The translations under genes and the position numbers were made by a program. The notes below the pieces were generated by a model. It had not been told where the DNA came from, ran no database searches, and worked only from the letters and a program-made list of their open reading frames with translations. Source: Bdellovibrio sp. (GTDB taxonomy: Bacteria; Bdellovibrionota; Bacteriovoracia; Bacteriovoracales; Bacteriovoracaceae). Taken from it: DNA of 34,529 nucleotides. Of this stretch, positions 8,892 to 17,518 are shown one piece after another (within the stretch, counting starts at the first letter, position 1; the number at the start of each line of letters is the position of its first letter). Location of the stretch: assembly GCA_020720455.1 (NCBI GenBank), contig DYOQ01000020.1:1-34529 (forward strand). The letters are read 5' to 3'.

Positions 8892-10003
8892 TGGCCACTC
8901 CTAGAGCAAGTTCTAAGTGTAGATATAATAATTCCAACGATAAATAAATTTACGATCATTGATGAACCACCGTAACTAACAAATGGTAAATTTAACCCTT
9001 TAGTAGGAAGAAGGCCCATCACTACACCCATGTTTAATAAAGCTTGAGTTACTATTGCAAATGTTAGAGATGCAATTAACAACTTACCCAGTCTATTTTT
9101 AACTGCAAAAGCCGCTTTAATTCCAAAAAAAAGAAAAAGAGCGTATAAAGCAATAACGATTACTACACCGACAAAACCTAGCTCTTCCCCAATTACACTT
9201 AAAATAAAATCATTATGGGCCTCGGGAAGATAAAACAATTTTTCATTACTATTGCCAAGGCCCTTCCCTGTAATTTTTCCACTTGCAAGAGCAAGATACG
9301 ACTGAATTATCTGGAAGCCACTTGTTTTTGAATTTTTCCATGGATCAAGAAACGTCATAACTCTTGCAACACGATACGGCTGCATAAATAGGACCAAAAC
9401 TCCGACTGCACTTCCAATGCCAAACAAAGAATAAAAAAATTTCCTAGGAAATGAACTAAGAAAACATGAAAGACCAAGAAGTAATAAACATATAGAAAAA
9501 GTTCCAAAGTCTGGTTGTCTAATTAATATTAAAAAAGGAAACACAATAAGCAAAAACTGCACTATTTTATCTCTCGTTGTAGTTTCACTATACCTATCGA
9601 AAAAAGGGATCGCACTAAAAAGCAAAGTAACCTTTATCAATTCACTTGGTTGAAAATTGATTCCTCCAAGGCCAACCCAACGAGACGCTCCGTTAACTGA
9701 GACTCCTACCGAGGGGAACATTGTTAAAAGAAGCAGAAAAATAGCAAACCCATGAATAATATTTCCGAACTTAAGCCAGAAAGTAAATTTAGTTTTCGAA
9801 ACTATATAAGCAAGCATAGTACCAATGGCAATAAATATAAGCTGCTTGATAATAAAATATTGAGCGCTCCCATGTAGCTCTTTTGAATATATATAACTAG
9901 AAGAAAACACCATGACGCTGCCAAAAATTACAATCGTTGTAACAATAGCAACAATTGGAACAGAGAATTTACTTAGAAAAAAATTTTCATTATCGTTCAT
10001 CAT
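8885..10003 (-). CDS. ftsW: septal peptidoglycan glycosyltransferase FtsW (SEDS family)
   Basis: FtsW polymerises lipid II into glycan strands at the septum, paired with the transpeptidase FtsI encoded at 30793-28886. The 372-aa integral membrane protein has about ten hydrophobic segments. SEDS signatures are present: the RQPDFGT motif at about 162-168, LPEAHNDFILSVIGEELG at 259-275 including the essential Asp (about 265), and the C-terminal GLNLPFVSYGGSSM. Two ATG codons are adjacent (10003, 10000), and no Shine-Dalgarno sequence precedes either. It is the first dcw gene after the nuo operon, 41 bases after the nuoN stop, with a possible promoter in that gap. Confidence 0.96.
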   Translation of the reverse strand: MMNDNENFFLSKFSVPIVAIVTTIVIFGSVMVFSSSYIYSKELHGSAQYFIIKQLIFIAIGTMLAYIVSKTKFTFWLKFGNIIHGFAIFLLLLTMFPSVGVSVNGASRWVGLGGINFQPSELIKVTLLFSAIPFFDRYSETTTRDKIVQFLLIVFPFLILIRQPDFGTFSICLLLLGLSCFLSSFPRKFFYSLFGIGSAVGVLVLFMQPYRVARVMTFLDPWKNSKTSGFQIIQSYLALASGKITGKGLGNSNEKLFYLPEAHNDFILSVIGEELGFVGVVIVIALYALFLFFGIKAAFAVKNRLGKLLIASLTFAIVTQALLNMGVVMGLLPTKGLNLPFVSYGGSSMIVNLFIVGIIISTLRTCSRSGQC

Positions 10004-10008
10004 GAACT

Positions 10009-10036
10009 ATTTTATCAAAGAGCTGCGCCGAAGCAA
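10009..10036 (-). promoter_or_regulatory. candidate promoter directly in front of ftsW
   Basis: On the minus strand, TTGCTT (10031-10036) is followed after 16 bases by an extended -10 element, TGA-TAAAAT (TAAAAT at 10009-10014). The -10 ends 5 bases before the ftsW ATG, so a transcript would start at or near the start codon and be leaderless. That agrees with the missing ribosome-binding site. In AT-rich DNA this could be chance. Confidence 0.3.
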
Positions 10037-10044
10037 ATAGAAAT

Positions 10045-11520
10045 CTACTTAATGAAAATCGCTGGGAAAATTCCCATTTGGATTGTTATAAAAACAGATA
10101 TCGCAACAGTAATACCGCATCCAATCCATTTTGAGGCAACCACGACGCCACTACCATGCTGAGGTTCTTTCATAAACATAGTGATAATTACTCTCAAATA
10201 GTAATATACAGAAACAACTGATGCGAGTACGGCCAAAACGACCAAGACGATCTGTTTAGCTGATACGGCCGCTGCAAACAACAAATACTTTCCGATGAAC
10301 CCAGATGTAAGTGGTATACCTGCCATTGATAAGAGAAAAATAGTCATCGCAATAGATATCATTGGATATTTATTCCAAAGACCTGCCAAATCATCAATTA
10401 CGATATCCTTAGATCCACTTTTTTCTAACATAACAATCAACGCAAAAATTCCAATGTTTGAAAATGCGTATAGAACAAGATAAATCATAATGTATTGAGC
10501 ATTTGCCGGAGAACCACTCAAACTTAAAATCCCTAACAATAAATATCCAGTGTGAGCAATTGTTGAATAGGCAAGCATTCTCTTAAGTTCGTTCTGTTTT
10601 AAGGCCACAAAGTTACCAAAGATTATTGTTACTGCCGCAATACCTCCGACGACAAGAACTATGGCCGTATTGCCAACGGATGTTGATGCAAACATCAAAT
10701 TCAAGCTAACTTTTGTTAGTGCCATAAAAGCAACTAGCTTTACGGCCGCTCCCATAAAACCTGTGACAGAAGTTGTCGCTCCTTGATAAACATCAGGTAT
10801 CCAAGAATGAAATGGGAAAGCACCAACCTTGAAAAGCAGTCCCACCATAACAAACATTAGTCCAACATAAAAGATAGGTGATACTCCACGCTCAAAGCTC
10901 TGTGAAATTAATACTAGATTAAAAGACCCACTTGCTCCAAAAAGCAAGGCCGAGCCATAGAGTAGAAACGCTGAAGCTAATCCACCAAGAATAAAATATT
11001 TCAATCCTGCTTCTGCTGAAAACTTAGAATTCCTTCTCATCGCAACCATAACATAAATTGCCAGTGACATAATTTCTAGTGAGATAAACATAAAGAGAAG
11101 ATGATTTGTTGATACCATTAAAATCATACCGGCAAGAGAGATCGGAAGAAGTCCATAAATCTCAGACATCAACTCTTCTCTTTTATCATAACCGTAATTT
11201 ACCAAAAGACCTAAAACCGCGCACAAATGAAGTACGAGACTCAATATTCGTTCTTGATAATCAAAGAGTAAGGTTCCAGAGAGAAAATCGACCTGTTCGA
11301 AAGAAAATGTTTTATAAGTTACAGTAGCGCTTAAAAACATTCCGAACAAACTTAAGAGCATCGCTCCAGTGCGACCTTTATCGGATGATTTTTGAGCACC
11401 AACAATAATTACCAAAACTGCTGTAATCGAAAGAATTACTAGCGGCAACAAAGAAACAGATTGTTCCGAAGTTAGTGTTGGTATCGGGAAAATTTCTAGT
11501 AAAGACGCCACGCTATTCAT
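10045..11520 (-). CDS. nuoN: NADH-quinone oxidoreductase subunit N
   Basis: NuoN is one of three antiporter-like membrane subunits of complex I that carry proton channels. The 491-aa product is polytopic (about 14 hydrophobic segments). It has the TM5 Glu motif FISLEIMSLAIYVMVAMRR, the TM7 Lys region GLLFKVGAFPFHSWIPDVYQGA, and KRMLAYSTIAHTGYLL, all typical of the Mrp/NuoN family. The ATG at 11520 has AAGGTG upstream and overlaps the nuoM end by 8 bases. It is the last gene of the nuo operon and is followed by ftsW after 41 bases. Length is normal. Confidence 0.97.
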   Translation of the reverse strand: MNSVASLLEIFPIPTLTSEQSVSLLPLVILSITAVLVIIVGAQKSSDKGRTGAMLLSLFGMFLSATVTYKTFSFEQVDFLSGTLLFDYQERILSLVLHLCAVLGLLVNYGYDKREELMSEIYGLLPISLAGMILMVSTNHLLFMFISLEIMSLAIYVMVAMRRNSKFSAEAGLKYFILGGLASAFLLYGSALLFGASGSFNLVLISQSFERGVSPIFYVGLMFVMVGLLFKVGAFPFHSWIPDVYQGATTSVTGFMGAAVKLVAFMALTKVSLNLMFASTSVGNTAIVLVVGGIAAVTIIFGNFVALKQNELKRMLAYSTIAHTGYLLLGILSLSGSPANAQYIMIYLVLYAFSNIGIFALIVMLEKSGSKDIVIDDLAGLWNKYPMISIAMTIFLLSMAGIPLTSGFIGKYLLFAAAVSAKQIVLVVLAVLASVVSVYYYLRVIITMFMKEPQHGSGVVVASKWIGCGITVAISVFITIQMGIFPAIFIK

Positions 11521-13057
11521 GAATCACCTTTTCCATTAATTGTTTTGAGTATGAATCAAGGGTACTGTTAGACTTTCCAAAAAATGTGTTCGGGAAAAAT
11601 CCTATTCCAAAAATAAAAACTGTTAATATCCCCATCGCTAGAAACTCTCTAACAGATAGATCAGCAACATGTTTATTATGATCGTTTGTTACTGGGCCAA
11701 ACATTACTCGCTGATAGGCCTTCAGAGCGTATATCGCTCCAAAAATTACCCCGAGTCCAGTTATTAATGCTACAACTGGCCGTACCTGAAAAGTTCCAAA
11801 TAAAATTGTGAACTCACCAACAAAACCATTTGTTCCTGGTAAAGCAACAGAAGAGAGAGTCAGAATCATAAATGCTATCGCCATAATAGGAGCTGATTTT
11901 GCAATACCACCAAAATCGTTAAGATTTCTCGTATGTAATCTTTCATACAAAAATCCGACGATCATAAAGAGGCCCGCCGAAGAAATTCCGTGGTTAACCA
12001 TCTGATAAAGAGATCCCGCTGTTGCAACCTGATTAAAGGAGAATAGTCCAACTAAAATATAACCCATATGCGAGACAGAAGAGTAAGCGACCAACTTTTT
12101 AAAATCGCTTTGGCCCCAAGCGCAGAACGCACCATATATGACACCAATGATTCCTAAAATCATCATCATCATTGAAAAATATGATGCCGCTTCCGGAAAC
12201 ATCGGAATTGCAATTCTTATGAGTCCATAAGTTCCAAGTTTCAACAACACAGCGGCAAGAAATACTGAACCTAGTGTTGGCGCCTGAACGTGAGCATCTG
12301 GCAACCATGTATGAAATGGAACCATCGGAACCTTGATGACGAAGGCAAGAGTGAAGGCCAAGAACAAAAGACCTTGCTCGCTAAAAACTGCTGAACAAAC
12401 TCCATTATGAAAAAAATCATATTGAAGTTTTGCTAAATCAATTAATGATGCTGAAGGTACTCCAAAATTTTGTTGATGACGATAAACCATCCACATAATT
12501 GCCACTAGCATGAGCAACGATCCTACCATCGTATATATAAAAAATTTTGTCGTTGCATATACCCTTTCTGAACCACCCCAAATACCAATCAAAAAAAACA
12601 TCGGTATAAGTACAATTTCCCAGAAAAAATAAAACAGAAAAAGGTCGCATGCTAAAAATGTTCCATACATTCCTGTCTGGAGCACCATTACCATAAAAAC
12701 AAAAAACTTTTCTTGTTTGAGTTTACTAAAATCTTTTGGCCATGTTCCTAAAATAGCAATCGGTGTAATAAACGCTGTTAACATAACAAGCGGAAGAGAT
12801 ATCCCATCGACACCAAGAAAATAGCTAATACCAAGTTGTGGTATCCAACTAACAAGTTGAACAAACTGCATTTCACTTATAAACCCATCAAAGTTGGCCC
12901 ACAATTTCAGTGCTAGCAATAAATTTGCAACACCGGCAACAAGAGCAAAGGTTCTAAAATAACGCTCAAGCTTGCTTGGGAGTACCAACAAAACTGCTCC
13001 AAAAAGAAGTGGAGCAAAGATGATCCAGCTGAGCAATGAAGAACTATTTTCTATCAT
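11513..13057 (-). CDS. nuoM: NADH-quinone oxidoreductase subunit M
   Basis: NuoM is the second antiporter-like proton-channel subunit of complex I. The 514-aa protein has the TM5 Glu motif FFWEIVLIPMFFLIGIWGG (about 140-158), the channel Lys segment KVPMVPFHTWLPDAHVQAPT, then SVFLAAVLLKLGTYGLIRI and FKKLVAYSSVSHMGYILVG. These separate it from NuoN and NuoL. The ATG at 13057 has AGGATAAAG upstream and lies 9 bases after the nuoL stop; the end overlaps nuoN by 8 bases. Length and segment pattern are normal for the family. Confidence 0.97.
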   Translation of the reverse strand: MIENSSSLLSWIIFAPLLFGAVLLVLPSKLERYFRTFALVAGVANLLLALKLWANFDGFISEMQFVQLVSWIPQLGISYFLGVDGISLPLVMLTAFITPIAILGTWPKDFSKLKQEKFFVFMVMVLQTGMYGTFLACDLFLFYFFWEIVLIPMFFLIGIWGGSERVYATTKFFIYTMVGSLLMLVAIMWMVYRHQQNFGVPSASLIDLAKLQYDFFHNGVCSAVFSEQGLLFLAFTLAFVIKVPMVPFHTWLPDAHVQAPTLGSVFLAAVLLKLGTYGLIRIAIPMFPEAASYFSMMMMILGIIGVIYGAFCAWGQSDFKKLVAYSSVSHMGYILVGLFSFNQVATAGSLYQMVNHGISSAGLFMIVGFLYERLHTRNLNDFGGIAKSAPIMAIAFMILTLSSVALPGTNGFVGEFTILFGTFQVRPVVALITGLGVIFGAIYALKAYQRVMFGPVTNDHNKHVADLSVREFLAMGILTVFIFGIGFFPNTFFGKSNSTLDSYSKQLMEKVIHE

Positions 13058-13066
13058 AACTTTATC

Positions 13067-15049
13067 CTATAAAGGGTTCAATATCCCGTACACCGTAACA
13101 ACAACAATAAAAACACCAAACAACATAACAAGCGCATAGGCCTGTAGATCACCATTTTGGATAACTCTAATTTTATCAGCAAAAAATCTGCTTACAACGG
13201 CAACACCATTTACAGCGCCATCAATTACAACCTTATCAAAAACATTCGCTGCCCAAGATGATATTCCTTTAAGTGAAGTTATCACTACAGCGTCGTATAT
13301 CTCATCAACATAGTATTTGTTGGCAAGAACTTGCTGAACTCCAGCAATTCCTTTTACTATGTCAGAAATAAAAAATTTATTTTTGAATGTTCTCCATCCA
13401 ATTGTGAAACTACCAACTGCAAAAACAATTGAACCAAACATAACCACGCCTTCATGAAGAGGTAAATGTTCGCCAACAAGTGGCAGATGTTTAACCGCAA
13501 TTATCGGTGACAACCAATGGGAAATGAGATGGGGAATATGTCCAAGATTCATCCCAAGTAAATGAGGTATTCCTAGAAGGCCTCCTACTGCGGCCAAAAA
13601 GGCTAGCACATAAAGAGGTCCAACCATACTCCACGGAGACTCATGAAGATGATCTTTTGCATGATGTGACAATCTCTCTTCACCTAAAAACGTCATACTC
13701 ATCATTCTAGCTGTGTAAAAAGCTGTTAAAATAGCAGTGATCACTCCAATAATAAACAGATGTGAAAAACCCGCAGGAAGTGCAATCGTAGAATATATAA
13801 TTTCATCCTTGCTAAAAAAACCTGAAAAAATTGGAATTCCTGAAATCGCCAAAGATCCGATTAACATTGTGATATAAGTATGCGGAAGATATTTTTTGAG
13901 CCCACCCATCTTTCTCATATCTTGTTCACCACTGCATGCATGAATTACGGAACCTGAACCAAGGAAGAGTAGTGCCTTAAAAAAAGCATGTGTCATCAAA
14001 TGAAAAATAGCTGTATTATACGCTCCAACTCCGCAAGCAAGAAACATATAACCTAATTGCGATACTGTAGAATAGGCCAAGACCTTTTTAATATCAGTCT
14101 GAGCGACTGCAATTGTTCCTGCAAACAATGCTGTAACTGCGCCAACGTTAGCAACAACAGAGAGCGCGGTGGCAGAAAGCTCAAATAATGGATTAAGCCG
14201 AGCAACCATATAAACACCAGCAGTAACCATTGTCGCCGCATGAATAAGGGCAGAGACAGGAGTTGGGCCGGCCATCGCATCTGGCAACCAGACATACAGC
14301 GGAAGCTGAGCTGATTTACCAGTAGCTCCAACAAAAAGCGCCAAGCAAATAAGTGTCGCAACAGGAGTGACCTTTGCAATAAAATCTGGATTTCCAAGAA
14401 GAGCTACAATTTCTGAAATTGTTAACGTTCCAAAAACTGAGTAAAGCAAAAACATTCCAACTAAGAAACCAAGATCACCAACTCTATTTGTAATAAAGGC
14501 CTTAACTCCTGCATTTGCCTTTTCAGTATCGCTATACCAAAAGCCGATCAATAAATAAGAACAAAGGCCAACACCTTCCCAACCAAAGAAAAGAATTACT
14601 AGACTATCACCAAGAACTAGCAACAACATCGCAAAACAAAAAAGGTTAAGATAGCTAAAGAATCTACCGACGGCATGATCGTGGTGCATATATCCGATAC
14701 TATAAATATGAATTAAGCTTCCTACTCCGGTAATAATCAGTGTCATTAGAGAACTAAGAGCATCTATTCGTAAAGAAAAAGGTATAACGAGATTACCATA
14801 ATTGAACCAATCAAAAGCATAACTCAACACTGCTCCAGAACTTTCACCCATCTCGTGGACTTGTAAAAACGCTTTTACTGCTAGGATAAAAGAAGAAGCA
14901 ATAAAAAAAGTAGCGATTCCTCCTGCTACATTTGCAGGCGTCTTAGCAAATCCTCGATAAAAGATTGGCATTATCGCCCCATTGATAAGAAAACCTAACA
15001 ATGGAAGAAGAATGATCAAAAGTGGGATGTTTGATTCAATTACTTGCAC
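13067..15049 (-). CDS. nuoL: NADH-quinone oxidoreductase subunit L
   Basis: NuoL is the distal antiporter-like subunit of complex I and carries the long lateral helix. The product is 660 aa when started at the GTG at 15049. This start is chosen because GAGGAT lies 6 bases before it, and it leaves 4 bases after the nuoK stop. A longer reading to 15097 adds 16 polar residues, overlaps nuoK by 44 bases, and has no support. Motifs include FFGWEGVGLCSYLLIGFWYS, KSAQLPLYVWLPDAMAGPTPVSALIHAATMVTAGVY and QTDIKKVLAYSTVSQLGYM. The C-terminal extension with a final membrane segment is present, as expected for NuoL rather than MrpA. Confidence 0.96.
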   Translation of the reverse strand: MQVIESNIPLLIILLPLLGFLINGAIMPIFYRGFAKTPANVAGGIATFFIASSFILAVKAFLQVHEMGESSGAVLSYAFDWFNYGNLVIPFSLRIDALSSLMTLIITGVGSLIHIYSIGYMHHDHAVGRFFSYLNLFCFAMLLLVLGDSLVILFFGWEGVGLCSYLLIGFWYSDTEKANAGVKAFITNRVGDLGFLVGMFLLYSVFGTLTISEIVALLGNPDFIAKVTPVATLICLALFVGATGKSAQLPLYVWLPDAMAGPTPVSALIHAATMVTAGVYMVARLNPLFELSATALSVVANVGAVTALFAGTIAVAQTDIKKVLAYSTVSQLGYMFLACGVGAYNTAIFHLMTHAFFKALLFLGSGSVIHACSGEQDMRKMGGLKKYLPHTYITMLIGSLAISGIPIFSGFFSKDEIIYSTIALPAGFSHLFIIGVITAILTAFYTARMMSMTFLGEERLSHHAKDHLHESPWSMVGPLYVLAFLAAVGGLLGIPHLLGMNLGHIPHLISHWLSPIIAVKHLPLVGEHLPLHEGVVMFGSIVFAVGSFTIGWRTFKNKFFISDIVKGIAGVQQVLANKYYVDEIYDAVVITSLKGISSWAANVFDKVVIDGAVNGVAVVSRFFADKIRVIQNGDLQAYALVMLFGVFIVVVTVYGILNPL

Positions 15050-15053
15050 AGTC

Positions 15054-15362
15054 TTATCCTCGTAAAATTGATGCTTCACCTGTTTTTGGTGAACCAAAAT
15101 TTCTAAATAGGTTTATTAATATTGATAGGCCAACCGCAGATTCAGCAGCTGCTATCGTAATCGTGAAAAAAACTTGCATCTGTCCATCCACCAAAGATAG
15201 ATAGTGCGAAAAACCAATCATAGATAAATTGGCAGCATTAAGCATCAGCTCAATCCCCATTAAAACCATAATTGTGTTTCTTCTTTGAATAACAATCAAC
15301 GTCCCCATCATAAAAAGAAACGCTGCTAATACTTGAATAAATAGTTCGCTACTTATAAACAT
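15054..15362 (-). CDS. nuoK: NADH-quinone oxidoreductase subunit K
   Basis: NuoK is a small three-helix membrane subunit of complex I, related to MrpC, lying between the antiporter-like subunits and NuoJ/NuoA. The product is 102 aa from the ATG at 15362, which has GGAG 5 bases upstream and gives the usual family length; an in-frame TTG at 15383 would overlap nuoJ and has no such site. The signature RRNTIMVLMGIELMLNAANLSMIGF carries the conserved membrane Glu used in proton transfer. The segment AAESAVGLSILINLFRNFG carries the second conserved Glu. Confidence 0.95.
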   Translation of the reverse strand: MFISSELFIQVLAAFLFMMGTLIVIQRRNTIMVLMGIELMLNAANLSMIGFSHYLSLVDGQMQVFFTITIAAAESAVGLSILINLFRNFGSPKTGEASILRG

Positions 15363-15375
15363 ATACTCTCCAGTC

Positions 15376-15909
15376 TCAATCAAACTTTCTTTTTGCTAGA
15401 ACTACTGCACTAATAATCGCGACAAGAAGTGCGAGCGATATTACTTCAAATGAGAGATAATATTGTGAAAAAAGTGCATGGGCCAAAACTTTTGTATTAC
15501 CACCTAAATCAACAACCGCTTGTGGCGTAAACTGTCCTTGCGGGACAAGATAGTTATAGCTCTCAAAATGTAATCCGAGCTGAGATACCAACAAAACAAA
15601 CAAACCGACACACGCTACAAGTGTGCCTAAAAACGATGGAGACATTAGCTTGAAATCTAAAACCTCTTTTTTCAAGTTTAAAAGCATTATTGAAAAAATA
15701 AATAAAACCATAACTGCGCCAGCGTAAACAACAAGCTGAATGGCCGCAATAAAATGTTCCTGCATTAGTCCATACATCCCAGCAATTGTTAGCATGATTC
15801 CTAGTAAAGAAAGTGCGCCCGTTATCGGCGTTCGTGCAAACAACATAATTACAGACAAAATAACCGCAACAAGTCCCAATCCAAAAAATGCGTATGTTAA
15901 ACTATCCAC
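15376..15909 (-). CDS. nuoJ: NADH-quinone oxidoreductase subunit J
   Basis: NuoJ is a five-helix membrane subunit of complex I near the quinone site and the E-channel. The 177-aa protein is hydrophobic throughout. It carries the conserved segment HFIAAIQLVVYAGAVMVLFIFSIMLLNL, whose Tyr-Ala-Gly-Ala motif lies in the unusual bent third helix. The start is a GTG at 15909 that overlaps the nuoI stop by 8 bases, with AGGTAAAAGGT upstream. It ends 13 bases before nuoK. Length is normal. Confidence 0.95.
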   Translation of the reverse strand: MDSLTYAFFGLGLVAVILSVIMLFARTPITGALSLLGIMLTIAGMYGLMQEHFIAAIQLVVYAGAVMVLFIFSIMLLNLKKEVLDFKLMSPSFLGTLVACVGLFVLLVSQLGLHFESYNYLVPQGQFTPQAVVDLGGNTKVLAHALFSQYYLSFEVISLALLVAIISAVVLAKRKFD

Positions 15910-16408
15910 GACCTTTTACCTCACGTTTAAGATATACCAGATCATATTTTGCTTCTTCACGACTGGTTATTGCCATTTCATATTTCCCTGAAAGTTTAAT
16001 TGCATCCTTTGGGCACGCCTCTTCACAAAAACCACAGAAGCAACACCTAAGCGCGTCTATATCAAATTTCACTGGTTGTTTTTCTTTTTTAACACCATCA
16101 GGATTATGTGCCGACTCTCGCTCGCCTGCCACTATTGTAATACACTCAGCAGGACAAACCGTTTGGCACAAATAACAAGCAGTGCAGTTTTCTGTTTTAT
16201 TTCTATCAATAGAAATGAAGTGTGCCCCTCTAAACCGATCAGAGTACTCACGTCTAACTTCAGGATACATGATTGTGTTATGCTTTCTTAAAAAGAAACC
16301 ATTGATAAAATGTTTCAATGTAATTAACAGACCTTGAACAATGGCCAAAAGATATATCTTTTCCGACCAGGTATATGGTTTAGACACATTTACTGTTTTA
16401 GTGGCCAT
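15902..16408 (-). CDS. nuoI: NADH-quinone oxidoreductase subunit I (two [4Fe-4S] ferredoxin-like)
   Basis: NuoI carries clusters N6a and N6b, which pass electrons from NuoG to NuoB in the connecting arm of complex I. The product is 168 aa from the ATG at 16408 (AGGAG 7 bases upstream); a TTG at 16414 sits too close to that site. Two CxxCxxCxxxCP motifs are seen: C75-C78-C81-C85 and C122-C125-C128-C132. An N-terminal amphipathic helix (about 15-38) is typical for membrane association. It starts 15 bases after nuoH and overlaps nuoJ. Confidence 0.97.
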   Translation of the reverse strand: MATKTVNVSKPYTWSEKIYLLAIVQGLLITLKHFINGFFLRKHNTIMYPEVRREYSDRFRGAHFISIDRNKTENCTACYLCQTVCPAECITIVAGERESAHNPDGVKKEKQPVKFDIDALRCCFCGFCEEACPKDAIKLSGKYEMAITSREEAKYDLVYLKREVKGRG

Positions 16409-16423
16409 CGGCAATCTCCTAAA

Positions 16424-17509
16424 CTATTTCACAAAAAAATGAGATACTAAAATTATCACTATTAAATTAACGAACGATAACGGAAACAAAATTTTCCAAC
16501 CTAGATCCATCAACTGATCAAATCTAAACCGTGGCAATGTCCAACGGACCCAGACAAACACAAATAGAAAAAACCCTACTTTTAAAAGTAATGAAACAAA
16601 TTCAAATACTGCCTGAATATTTTGTACTGTTTCAGGTGAACCAGAAGTGAAGGTACCGACAAACTCAACAAGGGAAGCGAAACCAGGAAGCAAACCAAAT
16701 CCACCAAAAAACATCGTAGAAATTAGAGCAGATGCCATCACCATAGCAACATATTCCGCAAGAAAAAACATACCAAATTTCATTGCACCATACTCTATAT
16801 GGTAACCACCAACAATCTCTGAATCTCCCTCTGGTAAATCAAATGGCAACCTGTTTGTTTCTGCAAAAATAGCAATAAAGAAAATAAGCGCACCAATTGG
16901 GTTTACAACGACACCCCAGTAAGGAATAAAACCAAAGATTTTTTCACTTTGCCAAAATACCATTTCTTGTAGATTAAATGTTCCGTAGATTATCAGCATA
17001 GAGAGAATCGACATTCCCATGGAGATCTCATACGAAACCATTTGTGATGATCCACGCAACGAACCCAGAACGGTATATTTATTATGAGACGCCCATCCCC
17101 CTAAAATAACCGGGTATACCTCAAGCCCTGCAAACGCTAAAAGGAAAATTAAGCCACTATCTATCTCAGCAATTTGCAAAACAATTTTTTGGCCAAATAC
17201 AATTACATGTGAGCCAAATGGAATCACCATTAAAGCACCAACTGGCGCAGCTAACGCAATCACAGGAGCTAATACGTAGAAAAATTTATTAACATGGCCG
17301 GGAATAAAACTCTCTTTAGTAAAAAGTTTTAAAACATCTGCAACAGATTGCAACAATCCAAAAGGGCCAACTCTGTTTGGGCCGACCCTTCCTTGCATCC
17401 ACGCAGAACCTCTTCTTTCAAACCAAACTAAAAAAGGAACGCTAGTTAACGCAAAACCAAGTACCACTGCAATCTTGGCAAAAAGTTGTATGAAATCAAA
17501 TAGTGTCAT
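16424..17509 (-). CDS. nuoH: NADH-quinone oxidoreductase subunit H
   Basis: NuoH (ND1) forms the base of the quinone-binding chamber where the membrane arm meets the peripheral arm. The 361-aa protein has eight or nine hydrophobic segments. It has the conserved motifs RRGSAWMQGRVGPNRVGPFG (about 33-51), EIDSGLIFLLAFAGLEVY, MVSYEISMG, the acidic loop ETNRLPFDLPEGDSEIVGG with GYHIEYGAMKF, and VRWTLPRFRFDQLMDLGWK near the end. AGGATTTCAAA precedes the ATG at 17509, 9 bases after the nuoG stop. Length is normal. Confidence 0.97.
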   Translation of the reverse strand: MTLFDFIQLFAKIAVVLGFALTSVPFLVWFERRGSAWMQGRVGPNRVGPFGLLQSVADVLKLFTKESFIPGHVNKFFYVLAPVIALAAPVGALMVIPFGSHVIVFGQKIVLQIAEIDSGLIFLLAFAGLEVYPVILGGWASHNKYTVLGSLRGSSQMVSYEISMGMSILSMLIIYGTFNLQEMVFWQSEKIFGFIPYWGVVVNPIGALIFFIAIFAETNRLPFDLPEGDSEIVGGYHIEYGAMKFGMFFLAEYVAMVMASALISTMFFGGFGLLPGFASLVEFVGTFTSGSPETVQNIQAVFEFVSLLLKVGFFLFVFVWVRWTLPRFRFDQLMDLGWKILFPLSFVNLIVIILVSHFFVK

Positions 17510-17518
17510 TTTGAAATC

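Noticed and set aside
15050-15097. A 44-base overlap of nuoL with nuoK if nuoL starts at 15097
   Set aside because: The GTG at 15049 has a GAGGAT site 6 bases upstream and begins just before the first membrane helix; the extra 16 residues are polar and merely read the nuoK end in another frame.
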